A DNA stretch of 64,000 nucleotides from Acidobacteriota bacterium (GTDB taxonomy: Bacteria > Acidobacteriota > Terriglobia > Terriglobales > Acidobacteriaceae): assembly GCA_021791875.1 (NCBI GenBank), contig JAJYVU010000005.1:55241-119240 (forward strand), written 5' to 3'. Shown piece after piece: positions 17,655 through 26,923 of this stretch (positions within the stretch are counted from its first letter, which is position 1; every line of letters starts with the position of its first letter). Position numbers and translations under genes: made by a program. The notes under the pieces were generated by a model. The model saw nothing but the letters and a program-made list of their open reading frames with translations, was not told the origin of the DNA and did no database searches.

Positions 17655-18668
17655 ATGGCCATGACTCTCACAGAAGGTAAGATTGCTGGACTTAGGGCCG
17701 TATCCAACCAACGCGGCGTGATTGCCGCCGCTGCCCTGGATCAACGCGGCGTGCTGAAAAAGATGCTGGCGAAGGAAATGAATGGTGAAGTTCCCTCCGA
17801 CGTCATGGTTATGGAATTCAAGCAACTCGTAACCGCGTCCCTGACGAAACATGCGTCGTCCATCCTGCTCGACGTGGAGTACGGATTGCCGGCGATGAAA
17901 CATGCAAATGGCAAAGGAATCATTCTTGCCTATGAGAAAGCAGGCTATGATGCCACGGCGCCGGAGTTTATTCCATCTGTGACGGAAGGCTGGTCAGTGC
18001 TGCGCGTCAAAGAGGCCGGCGCAACAGCCGTTAAGGTTCTCATCTATTACACGCCTTTTGAAAAGCCCTGGGTGAACCAACAAAAGCAAGCCTGGGTGGA
18101 ACGCGTAGGCGCCGAATGCCGCGCACTGGATATGCCGATGTTTCTCGAGTGTCTTGGATACCCTGTTCACGGAGAAGACCCCAAAGGCCTTGACTATGCC
18201 AAACGCAAGCCGGAGATTGTTATTGCCTCCATGGAGGAATTCAGCAAAGACCGCTATGCCGCCGATGTACTCAAGGTGGAGATCCCGGTACAAATGAAAT
18301 TTGTCCCTGGAACGAAGGCCTACTGTGGCAAAGATGCGTACTCTCAATCGGAGGCACGAGATTATTTCTGCAGAGCGGCCACGGTAGCCATCAGGCCTTT
18401 TGTGTACCTCTCTGCCGGCGTAACCAACGCCGAATTCGTGGAGAGCCTTGAGTACGCTCTTGCCAGCGGTGTGCAGTTCAACGGCGTCCTGTGCGGGCGT
18501 GCCATCTGGCAGGATGCCGTGCCGGTATTTGTCAGGCAGGGTGCGAAGGCCTGCGAGGATTGGCTCAACACCGAGGGCGCTGAAAATTTTCAGAACGTTA
18601 ATCGGATATTGGAAGCGGCAAATCCCTGGTATGAGAAAACGATGAGCTCCCCCAATATCTGTTCCTGA
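17655..18668 (+). CDS. LacD/YihT-like class I aldolase, predicted sulfofructose-1-phosphate aldolase
   Basis: A 337-residue Schiff-base aldolase of the LacD family (tagatose-1,6-bisphosphate aldolase), to which E. coli YihT also belongs. The Schiff-base Lys207 lies in 'DVLKVEIPVQMKF'. Other conserved parts are 'ALDQRGVLKKML', 'SILLDVEYGLPA', 'VKVLIYYTPF', 'MFLECLGYPV', 'YLSAGVTNAEF' and 'GVLCGRAIWQDAV'. ATG at 17655 is chosen because AAGGAAA stands eight bases upstream; a TTG two codons earlier is unlikely. Predicted reaction: sulfofructose-1-phosphate to DHAP and sulfolactaldehyde. It follows the SlcC-like gene after 126 bases. A role on tagatose-1,6-bisphosphate is the alternative; the operon argues against it. 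Confidence 0.75.
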   Translation: MAMTLTEGKIAGLRAVSNQRGVIAAAALDQRGVLKKMLAKEMNGEVPSDVMVMEFKQLVTASLTKHASSILLDVEYGLPAMKHANGKGIILAYEKAGYDATAPEFIPSVTEGWSVLRVKEAGATAVKVLIYYTPFEKPWVNQQKQAWVERVGAECRALDMPMFLECLGYPVHGEDPKGLDYAKRKPEIVIASMEEFSKDRYAADVLKVEIPVQMKFVPGTKAYCGKDAYSQSEARDYFCRAATVAIRPFVYLSAGVTNAEFVESLEYALASGVQFNGVLCGRAIWQDAVPVFVRQGAKACEDWLNTEGAENFQNVNRILEAANPWYEKTMSSPNICS

Positions 18669-19497
18669 GCCTTTACTTCGGAGAAAGAAAAACGGAGAGC
18701 GAATGTTGGGCCTCGCGGTTCGCCCCCCCCCCCGATGAGGAGACGGCGCAAGAAACGTCTACGAGTGCAGGGATTCCCCGGCGCACAAGGTCTTGATACT
18801 CTGCTCGTTCCACGTGAGCGCATTGTGGCTGTGCAGGCGATGGCTTCGGGCTCGAGTATTCAGGGGCCAAGGCAGAAGATGCCGCTCTGCGCAAATGGAA
18901 ATTTGAAACTCTGCTCAGCGCTCATGGACAGCCTTTGATCGAAACACATCTAAGTGGGTCGACTTATCCCTCCGGAGGCGTCTCGCGAGCCCGACCAGCG
19001 GAACGGGAGTGTTGATGCTGCAAATAATGGAGCTTACGCAAGCAGATGTTCTGCTCGAGCAGAGGCTGCAATTGAAGCGCTGAGTTGCTCTTGAGCTGCT
19101 ATGCGACATCAACGCCGCGAATCCTATTGATCGATCGGCAGACGGCTTTTATTCATGCCACGAGCATTCAGTTAGTTCCCGGTTTGTCTCGAGTCTGCTA
19201 TACAGTCACCGGCTTGCGCTCCGGAAAGTTGCATCTGCGGATCTCGTGCAGTGCGGCCTTGCTTCTTTGATCTCAAAAGGTGGAAAGGGCGCACCTGGAG
19301 TAGTGCGACCACCTATCGATAGGTTCCCTCACTCAGGGCTTCTGTGACGGGCCTGAAAGCATGAGATCCCCGACGGAATTCAGGCCAATAAACCACGGCT
19401 GCGCTTTGAAATCTCTTGCTGCAGCCCATGGTACGGGGGTGGCGTGCCTGGGCAGGGCGACGGAGGTCGTAGAAGCAGCCATTCTGTGCCATTCCCC
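18669..19497. other. Non-coding / degenerate stretch before the TonB receptor promoter
   Basis: About 830 bases without a convincing gene. It contains an 11-base C tract (18723-18733) and one short coding-like fragment (18818-19015, listed separately). The remainder, including possible minus-strand frames around 19313-19666, shows no recognisable protein and no transposon ends. It looks like decayed sequence between the catabolic operon and the receptor gene. Confidence 0.4.
18818..19015 (+). pseudogene. Possible gene remnant, ~65 codons
   Basis: A frame open between two stops encodes 'AEDAALRKWKFETLLSAHGQ' followed by 'PLIETHLSGSTYPSGG'. This has the look of a folded protein end rather than random translation. 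There is no start codon or ribosome site, and the upstream sequence has stops plus a C11 tract, so it cannot be expressed as it stands. I do not recognise the parent family. Confidence 0.25.
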
Positions 19498-19527
19498 TTG
19501 ACAGATCCTCGAGTTTTCCAATATATA
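19498..19527 (+). promoter_or_regulatory. Strong sigma-70 promoter of the TonB receptor
   Basis: TTGACA (19498-19503, perfect) is followed after 18 bases by TATATA (19522-19527; ATATAT at 17 is the other register). The expected start is near 19534, directly before the 21-bp operator-like element at 19539. The leader to the GTG start at 19775 is about 240 bases, long enough to hold further control, though no known riboswitch was recognised. Confidence 0.6.
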
Positions 19528-19538
19528 TGTGTACCGAC

Positions 19539-19559
19539 GACAATCGACGCCAATCGATT
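19539..19559 (+). repeat. 21-bp repeated operator-like element, copy 2
   Basis: Identical over 21 bases to 9036-9056. Here the second half sits in CAATCGATTG, a perfect 10-base palindrome. The element starts about five bases after the predicted transcription start of the receptor gene, so a bound repressor would stop transcription. Shared AATCGATT cores link this promoter with the kinase operon and the GH79-like gene. Confidence 0.7.
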
Positions 19560-19774
19560 GCAATATGAAAAGTTTGACCTGAAAAGGCTTTGTAATGGAG
19601 CAATTGCGTCGCGCGCACATGTTCTAACTTGTGCGCGCCTGACGGAAGCAAGCAATCGACGGCCATTCGTGGGCCGCTATGGGGAATCCTGAGCGGATAT
19701 CATTTGCTGCCCGATTCAACCACAAGACAAATCCGCTCGATTGATGCAGGACGGTTGCAAAAATAGGAGGATAG

Positions 19775-22700
19775 GTGATCCAGGCTGCGAAAAGAAAATT
19801 AATTCTGATCGGGATATGTACCGCATTGTGCTTTGTTGCCGGTCCTATTACGCTCTCTGCGCAGATCGTAACCGGAGCGGTTGTAGGAACAGTGAAGGAT
19901 CCGACTGGCGCCGTAGTGAAGGGTGCAAAGGTGTCTTTGGTCAATCAGGCGACCAATATAGCACAAACGACCGTGACCTCGGCCGCCGGCAACTATGTCT
20001 TCGCAACTGTTCCCGTGGGGGTATACACGTTGCACGCAAGTGCCGCCGGATTCAAAACCTATGTGGATACCGGTATACGAGTCCAGATTCAGGCTACTGT
20101 AACCGCCGACGTGGCCTTAGCCATAGGTAGCATCAGTCAACACGTGACGGTCACCTCGGCAGTGCCCCTGCTTCAGGCGCAAAACGCCGCAGTGGGTCAG
20201 ACCATTCCGTCGGTACAGGTGAATGATCTGCCGCTGAACGGGCGGAATTGGCTTTCCTTGGCGAACCTATCCGCCGGTACTTACGCGGCGGAAGGCTCCT
20301 CCCCAGACAATCCGGGCCAGGTCTATTCCAACGGCGTCAGCAATGGTCAGGTGGACTATAGATTGAATGGTGTTGATAACAACATTGAAGTGTTTCAGAC
20401 CGGCGCCAATAATTTTGCAGGGAATGTAGCCCCGGTTCCGGACGCGATTGAGGAATTTAAACTGCAGGCCGGCAATAACAGTGCAGAATTCGGACAATTC
20501 GCAGGCGCAGTTGTTAATGCGGTCATCAAGTCCGGCACGAATCGCCTGAATGGCGATGCCTGGGAATATTTGAGGAATCAGGCGCTGAATGCCAATGACT
20601 ATTTTTCCAATGAGCATGGCGTCGCCAGGCCCAAGTATGAACAGAATCAGTTCGGCGGCACCATAGGTGGGCCAGTCTACCTGCCGGGATTATATGACGG
20701 CAAAAACAAGACATTCTTCTTCTTTGATTTTCAGCACACGGGCATTACGGAAGCCAACAATTTCACAGAATCCGTACCCACCAGCTCGATGCGGTCGAGC
20801 AACTTTACGAACCTTCAAGGCTTGATTACCGGCAATAGCGGAACGACAACCGATGCCTTGGGGCGAGTATTTCCCCTCGGCACAGTCTTTGACCCTGCAA
20901 CGACACGATCCGTAGCACCACATGCGATCGACCCTGTCTCTGGCTTCACGAACCCCACATCGAAGACGGTGTATGTCCGCGACCCCTTCTTCACTGGCGG
21001 AAGCGTTGCCGGAATCAAGAATTTCACGGCCGATACTTCGGAAATGAACATCATACCGGCCAATCGAATTGACCCTAACGCAATTAAACTACTGGATCTG
21101 CTTCCCGCCCCAACGGAGAACACAGGATCCTATATCAATGATTATTTTGTTACTGAGCCATATACGACCACGATCAATCAATATGACGTGCGAATAGACG
21201 AAAATCTGAGCCAAAAGGATCTCATCTGGGGAACCTTCAGTCGAAGCGTGTACACGGAATCGTCCTATCAACCATTCCCCAATCTTATTGCAGGCGGTGC
21301 GCTGCAGATTTCCCCGGAAGATTCAGAGCCCCACTACGTCCTCTCACTGAACTACAGGCATGCCTTCACGGCAAACCTGGAAAATGTAGTTACATTCGGC
21401 TACGACCACGCAAATCATAATCTCACCATGCCGACGGCAAACATGCTTGGCATACCTGCCCAATACGGTATCCAGGGTATCCCACAAATCGCCGGAAATG
21501 GCGGCCTGCCCACAATTGGCTATAACGGATTTAGTACCTTTGGCGGCCGCAGGTATATGCCAACCATCGAAACCACCTCTGGATTGGAGGTGATGGATGA
21601 TATGGTCCTGACCCATGAGAAGCATGAATTCCACATGGGGTTCACTTTCAACCGCATTATAGGAGATATCGTACAACCCGCTTATAGCAAGGGGCAGTTT
21701 ACCTTCAACGGGCAATATACGAATGTTCCCAACAAGAACGATGGTTTGACGGGCATCGGGGATATGCTGATCATCCCCGGCCCCGCCACTGTTCCCAACG
21801 GCATCTCGGAGTTGGGCGGTCTCAGCTCTTACACGGGGTCGAATTACGCGGGGACGGATTATTTCAGCAACTATTGGGCGTTATATGCGCAAGATAACTG
21901 GAGGCCCACGTCGAGACTTACGGTTAATCTCGGCTTGCGCTGGGAATACTTTTCACCGTATGGGGAAAGTAATGGCAGGCAGGCGAATTTCATCCAGGCT
22001 GCGGGAGATGGGAATTCTGGAACCTACTACATCACAAAACGAGGATGCAGCGTTCCACGGTCAGCCGCATTCAACTCACTGCTGGCAAGTTATCACATCG
22101 CGGTCGATTGCGTCCCAGGCCTCGAGGTGAATCAGGCGCAGAAAGATGATTTCTCGCCTCGCATTGGATTCGCGTACCGTATTCTTCCAAACCTGGTGAT
22201 ACGAAGCGGCTATGCGATATCGTATGGGGCTTATGACAGTGTTGGGTACGGAGGTACGCTCGGGACGAACTATCCATTCCAGTACAACATCAGTAATCCG
22301 CCCAACACCTCACAGACGCCCAATTTGCTGCCGAATGGGCAGCCGGCGACATTGGAAAATACTTTTGGCGTAATTGATCTTCAGAATCCGGCGAACGTAA
22401 CTGGCGTCGGTTTGAGCCTGTCAGGGAAGCAGTATCACTATCAGACCCCCTTGGTCCAGAGCGTGAACTTCACGATCCAGGACCAATTCACAGATCGCGA
22501 TTCGATACAAGTAGGGTACGTAGGCACGATGGGCAGGAATTTAGATGTTGGAGGAACACAAAATTCCCCGACGGAGATTCTACCTCCGGGTGTAAATGTG
22601 AAAAACTACATTCCGTTTCCCAGCCTGGCGCCTAACAGCAAGATATTAGCGACATTCGGGATCAGCAACTACAATTCCCTGCAGGCAACCTATCAGCATC

Positions 22701-23398
22701 GTTTCAGGAATAACTTAATATTATTGGCAAATTATACATACGGGAAGTGCATGACCTACAACGCCTTCCGTAATGCAGAGTATCTGCCTGGGTTCGGAGT
22801 TGGTCCCGCGTATTCTTTATGCGGTAGTGATGCTACGGACGTGATCCATCTGTCCGGAGAATACGCGCTACCAATGGGAAGAGGGCGGCAATTCTTTTCA
22901 GGGGCGAGCAAGGTGGTCAATGCCCTTATTGGCGGATGGAACATCAATTATATCTATACATATCAAAGTGGCCAGCCATTCACGGTCGGCTGCCCTACGG
23001 CGACGACCTCTGATTTTGGATGTAATGCAAATCTGGTAAGCGGTGTTGATCCGTATGCTGGGCCGCACAATATTTCTCAGTGGTTGAATCCAAAGGCGTT
23101 TGAGCGTCCGCCTACAGCAACGGCCATCGGTCAAAACGACTATGCGCCACTGGGAGGGGCGGCAAATCAAGTGCGCGGGCCCAGTTTCTACAATCTTGAT
23201 ATGTCATTGTTTAAGAATTTCCCGATCAACCGCACAACGTCGCTCCAGTTTCGCTTTGAGACGTTTAATACGTTGAATCATGCGCAGTTCAACAATCCGG
23301 GACACCTCAATTTTGAAGACCTGACTGATTTCAGCACAATTACCTCGACACGAAATAACCCACGCTTAGGCCAAGTTGCATTGAAACTCTTCTTCTAA
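19775..23398 (+). CDS. Oar-like TonB-dependent receptor with carboxypeptidase-regulatory-like domain
   Basis: A 1207-residue outer-membrane receptor typical of acidobacteria. GTG start with TAGGAGG just upstream. Residues 1-29 are a signal peptide ending 'LSAQ'. Residues ~35-115 form a carboxypeptidase-regulatory-like beta domain ('VVGTVKDPTGAVVKGAKVSL'). The plug follows with 'VQVNDLPLNGRNWLSLANLS' and 'YRLNGVDNN', then the barrel with 'YAQDNWRPTSRLTVNLGLRW', ending in the aromatic 'VALKLFF' of outer-membrane proteins. It probably imports the oligosaccharide or glycoside released by the neighbouring secreted enzymes. The ligand is inferred from the gene neighbourhood and shared operator. Its base composition is clearly more AT-rich than the left end of the window. 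Confidence 0.9.
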   Translation: MIQAAKRKLILIGICTALCFVAGPITLSAQIVTGAVVGTVKDPTGAVVKGAKVSLVNQATNIAQTTVTSAAGNYVFATVPVGVYTLHASAAGFKTYVDTGIRVQIQATVTADVALAIGSISQHVTVTSAVPLLQAQNAAVGQTIPSVQVNDLPLNGRNWLSLANLSAGTYAAEGSSPDNPGQVYSNGVSNGQVDYRLNGVDNNIEVFQTGANNFAGNVAPVPDAIEEFKLQAGNNSAEFGQFAGAVVNAVIKSGTNRLNGDAWEYLRNQALNANDYFSNEHGVARPKYEQNQFGGTIGGPVYLPGLYDGKNKTFFFFDFQHTGITEANNFTESVPTSSMRSSNFTNLQGLITGNSGTTTDALGRVFPLGTVFDPATTRSVAPHAIDPVSGFTNPTSKTVYVRDPFFTGGSVAGIKNFTADTSEMNIIPANRIDPNAIKLLDLLPAPTENTGSYINDYFVTEPYTTTINQYDVRIDENLSQKDLIWGTFSRSVYTESSYQPFPNLIAGGALQISPEDSEPHYVLSLNYRHAFTANLENVVTFGYDHANHNLTMPTANMLGIPAQYGIQGIPQIAGNGGLPTIGYNGFSTFGGRRYMPTIETTSGLEVMDDMVLTHEKHEFHMGFTFNRIIGDIVQPAYSKGQFTFNGQYTNVPNKNDGLTGIGDMLIIPGPATVPNGISELGGLSSYTGSNYAGTDYFSNYWALYAQDNWRPTSRLTVNLGLRWEYFSPYGESNGRQANFIQAAGDGNSGTYYITKRGCSVPRSAAFNSLLASYHIAVDCVPGLEVNQAQKDDFSPRIGFAYRILPNLVIRSGYAISYGAYDSVGYGGTLGTNYPFQYNISNPPNTSQTPNLLPNGQPATLENTFGVIDLQNPANVTGVGLSLSGKQYHYQTPLVQSVNFTIQDQFTDRDSIQVGYVGTMGRNLDVGGTQNSPTEILPPGVNVKNYIPFPSLAPNSKILATFGISNYNSLQATYQHRFRNNLILLANYTYGKCMTYNAFRNAEYLPGFGVGPAYSLCGSDATDVIHLSGEYALPMGRGRQFFSGASKVVNALIGGWNINYIYTYQSGQPFTVGCPTATTSDFGCNANLVSGVDPYAGPHNISQWLNPKAFERPPTATAIGQNDYAPLGGAANQVRGPSFYNLDMSLFKNFPINRTTSLQFRFETFNTLNHAQFNNPGHLNFEDLTDFSTITSTRNNPRLGQVALKLFF

Positions 23399-23591
23399 GT
23401 GTGAAATGAGCGATGGGAGGCGGCGGAGCTGGCGAGAGAGTACATTGTCGCGCCTGCTCCGCTCCCGGAACGGAGACGTATCCACGGCGAACGCCGCTAA
23501 CACACCAAATGGAGATTCGGAACGGAGACCTGGCCGCACAGAGAACCCTCGCGCGATGGCGCTGTGCAAAGCTGCTCAAAAGGAGGATGGA

Positions 23592-26438
23592 ATGGGTAAA
23601 TTAGCTCCGGTCGTGGTGTTCATAGGCTGCCTTTGCATAGGGAATGCGTGGGCACAGTCGACGCCGAGCGCTCCAGTAGTGGTGACCATTACGGCGACAC
23701 CCGTGAGCGCAGTGAAGGGATACGCGATTCCGCAAAATTTCAGCGGGCTGAGCTTTGAGAGGGGGACGCTGAACTTCAACAATGCCGGGGTCAACGGATA
23801 CCTCTTTAGTCCACTGGACGTTCAACTGGTGACACTATTTCAAAACCTTGGTATTCACAACCTTCGCGTTGGAGGGGGTTCAGTGGATGATGAGGTGCCG
23901 GTTGGCTACGGCCCTGACGGTTATTCCGGCATAGACAACCTATTCAACTTCGCTCAAGTGGCGGGTGTAAAAGTGATTTACACATTTCGTTTGTTGAATA
24001 CAAGAAATGCTTATCCTGATCTGAAGACGATGGATGCGAATGTCGCCAATTATATCTGGCGGAGATATTCTGGTCAGGTTGACAATTTTGCCCTTGGCAA
24101 TGAACCGGATTTCCACTCGTATCATACGTACTGCACAAATTCAGAGTGCACCTGCAGCTACCCAACCGGTTGTGTGGGCCCGCCCTCGAGTATACGTCTA
24201 GAGGACCCCGCAATTTACGAGACAGAGACAATTCGAAATACAACAGCAGGAACTGCATATCCATCATATCTTGCGGATTGGCAGAAGTATGCCTATGCGA
24301 TCCTGGATGTTGTCCCATCGGCGAGATTCTCTGCGCCCGATACGGGCGCTTATAACACGCTCACGTATACGCCGACCTCAGCATCGGGCGTGTCATGGAC
24401 GCAGCAGTTCGCCGAAGATGAAGCGAACGCAACAAACGGCATTGGGAGACCACTGCTGGCGGAGGCGACGCAGCATTTTTATGTGGGAGGAAGCCCCGGG
24501 AAGACCACAGCCACGCAGGCGATCGACAATATGCTTTCGCGGAATTGGGTAACCGATACTGAGATTTCATCGGGCCCTGAAGGATCATCAACCTATACCC
24601 CATACCGTTGGCTATATGCGAATAATCTTGAGCCGGTGCTTGCTGCGCACGTGCCTTACCGTCTTACTGAATCCAATGACTATCTCACGGGAATTCCGGG
24701 TGCGAGCAACGGCTATGCATCTGCGCTCTGGGCTCTCGACTATATGCATTGGTGGGCGGAGCATCGCGCGAGCGGAGTTAATTTTCACAATAAACAATGG
24801 ATTTATACGGACACGATTGTTCCGAATCCTTATCCATGTGTTGCTATCTGTGGCAATTTTCAGGCAGCCCCCAAGGCGTATGGGATTAAGGCATTTGATT
24901 TGGGAGGCCATGGCTATGTGGAGCCAGTCGCAATTGTGAACCCGGATAATATTAACCTGACGGCGTATGCGGTAGGTGAGGGCCAAGACCTGTATGTTAC
25001 GTTAATTAACAAGACGCACAACTCAACGCATGATTCAGCCGATGCCATCGTAACAATCCATCCCAAGGGGTTTACAGCGGCAAGTTGCGCATCCATGCTG
25101 CTCACGGATGGGGACCCGGGAAATGCCGCATTGATGACAGGCACGCTGGGAGGCGCGAGGATTGCCAATAATGCCCGGTGGTTAGGCAAATGGACCCCGA
25201 TGAAACCTGATACAACCGGGAGTTGCACTTCGACTGTACCCGCCACGACAGCAGAAGTTGTAAGAATTCGTGCGGCAAGCTCCTACGAGGGACCTGTTCA
25301 GATAAACCAAAACGGTACTTTAGAAGTGTTCGGCATCGGTGGGAACGGCGATATATGGCAAGATACGCAGGTTGCCGCGGATATCCCGGATAGCTCTGAG
25401 AGTCATTGGACTGGATGGGCGGATCTGCCGGGGGGGATTCAGGCTACAGGTCGTCCGGCTGTGGTGAAGAATCTGAATAACACGCTGCAGATATTCATAC
25501 CTGGCACGGGAGGGGACGTCTACTTCAGCCGGCAAAATAGCCCCGGGGGTTCCTGGTCTAATTGGACGGATATGGGTAGCAGTAGTGATGGAATGTCGGA
25601 TCTAGAGGCGGCAAATAATGCGGACGGCAGTGTAACCGTATTTGGCATTGGGCTAAACGGCGACATATGGTATGCAGCGGAAAGCGCGCCTGGCGTGGGC
25701 TGGTCGGAGTGGACGGACTTAACTGGAGAGAACATACGTCCGGGCTATGTGATCGGGCGAAATCTCAACGGTCTGTTGGATGTTTTTGGCGTCGATTCTC
25801 GCGGGACTGTATGGGAGAACTGTCAGACAGATAGCAACTTGTGGAGTGGCTGGATGCCGCTGACGGGAAATCCTGACAACCGCACAAACATAACCAGCGC
25901 AGGGTTCGAAGGCGGAGGCAACCCAGATCTTGGTGCAGGAGAGCGATTCGATTCACAACTCGCAGTTGGACGGAATCTAGATGGGCGGCTGGAGGTGTTG
26001 GGAATTGGGGCCGACTCTCATATCTGGTTCATATCGCAGGATGCGCCTGGTGGGGAATGGGGTCACTGGCAGGACCTGGGAGGAATCAAAGTAGCGCCGG
26101 GTTTCGCAGTGGGGCAGGATGCAGATGGCAGGCTGGAAATCTTTGGAGTCGCCGCGGCCGGTCCCTGGGGTGGATGGAGTGATTCCGGTCAGTCTACCCG
26201 ATGGGGAAGTGTGTGGACAATTGAACAGCAAATGCCAGATGGCCGTTGGGGAGATTGGACAAATTTAGGAGAGGCAAATGTAAACCCGCACCTGGTTGTC
26301 GGAAATACAGCCGATGGCAGGATTCAGTTGTTTGCCGTGGGATCTAACCATGAAGTGTGGTCTAACTGGCAGCAGGCTAACATGGACAACTGGGATGGCT
26401 GGCAAGATTTCTCTGGCAAGGGAATCAGGTTCTATTAA
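23592..26438 (+). CDS. Secreted GH79-like glycosidase with C-terminal WSGW-repeat propeller (copy 2)
   Basis: A 948-residue exported enzyme, paralogous to the one at 5864-8593. ATG at 23592 is chosen for AGGAGG five bases upstream and because it begins a signal peptide ending 'GNAWAQ'; the frame upstream is not protein-like. Catalytic barrel: 'NLRVGGGSVDD', 'FALGNEPDF' (Glu171, acid/base) and 'PYRLTESNDY' (Glu360, nucleophile), then 'ASALWALDYMHWW' and 'GVNFHNKQW'. A Cys-rich insert (C-T-N-S-E-C-T-C, about 181-194) follows GNEPDF and is missing in copy 1. Residues ~620-945 hold the lectin-like repeats ('WSGWMPLTGN', 'WGHWQDLGG', 'WDGWQDFSGKG'). It lies 193 bases after the receptor and probably shares its message. 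Confidence 0.8.
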   Translation: MGKLAPVVVFIGCLCIGNAWAQSTPSAPVVVTITATPVSAVKGYAIPQNFSGLSFERGTLNFNNAGVNGYLFSPLDVQLVTLFQNLGIHNLRVGGGSVDDEVPVGYGPDGYSGIDNLFNFAQVAGVKVIYTFRLLNTRNAYPDLKTMDANVANYIWRRYSGQVDNFALGNEPDFHSYHTYCTNSECTCSYPTGCVGPPSSIRLEDPAIYETETIRNTTAGTAYPSYLADWQKYAYAILDVVPSARFSAPDTGAYNTLTYTPTSASGVSWTQQFAEDEANATNGIGRPLLAEATQHFYVGGSPGKTTATQAIDNMLSRNWVTDTEISSGPEGSSTYTPYRWLYANNLEPVLAAHVPYRLTESNDYLTGIPGASNGYASALWALDYMHWWAEHRASGVNFHNKQWIYTDTIVPNPYPCVAICGNFQAAPKAYGIKAFDLGGHGYVEPVAIVNPDNINLTAYAVGEGQDLYVTLINKTHNSTHDSADAIVTIHPKGFTAASCASMLLTDGDPGNAALMTGTLGGARIANNARWLGKWTPMKPDTTGSCTSTVPATTAEVVRIRAASSYEGPVQINQNGTLEVFGIGGNGDIWQDTQVAADIPDSSESHWTGWADLPGGIQATGRPAVVKNLNNTLQIFIPGTGGDVYFSRQNSPGGSWSNWTDMGSSSDGMSDLEAANNADGSVTVFGIGLNGDIWYAAESAPGVGWSEWTDLTGENIRPGYVIGRNLNGLLDVFGVDSRGTVWENCQTDSNLWSGWMPLTGNPDNRTNITSAGFEGGGNPDLGAGERFDSQLAVGRNLDGRLEVLGIGADSHIWFISQDAPGGEWGHWQDLGGIKVAPGFAVGQDADGRLEIFGVAAAGPWGGWSDSGQSTRWGSVWTIEQQMPDGRWGDWTNLGEANVNPHLVVGNTADGRIQLFAVGSNHEVWSNWQQANMDNWDGWQDFSGKGIRFY

Positions 26439-26923
26439 TGGCGTAGTCGGGATGGAAAACCTATCGTCATCAAAGCGAGAACGAAAACTCCCCGATGGGG
26501 TCAAAATATTCTCCGGCTGAAGGCGGGGAGAGAAGGAAATGTTCCTGACTTGCCGCATACCACTTGATTTGATCGCGTGAGCCCTTCTGCTTGGCGGCCG
26601 CGCGCCCCTGCGGGTACTTTGTCCACGATGGCATTTTAGATACCAGGTGGCGGGTCATACAGTCAGAGTCGATATCTACGGTCCACGTGTGGAACGAAAT
26701 CAATCTGACATCCTGTTGCCAGAAAGGCAAGGCACAAACGGAGACGGAACCGTTAATGCTGGAGCAGACTCGCTGTGAGCAAAGCACGCATACTGATGCC
26801 AACTTTAAATCGAAAAAGGTCACGACGGCTTTGTAGGTCACAGCGAAATGTCGAGGATGGGCAACGAAAGCGTCTTGAGCAGAGGGTCCCGAAATCGAGC
26901 CTAATAGGCGAAAGGAGGAGCTG
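26439..26923. other. 485-base gap, possible minus-strand remnant
   Basis: No supported gene. On the minus strand the last ~60 codons of a frame ending at 26470 ('KMPSWTKYPQGRAAAKQKG', 'WYAASQEHFLLSPPSAGEY') look partly protein-like, but the frame runs into the DUF6259-like gene and has no start. It may be a decayed fragment. A short GCCTA-A-TAGGC inverted repeat (26899-26909) lies just before the next gene's ribosome site. Confidence 0.3.
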
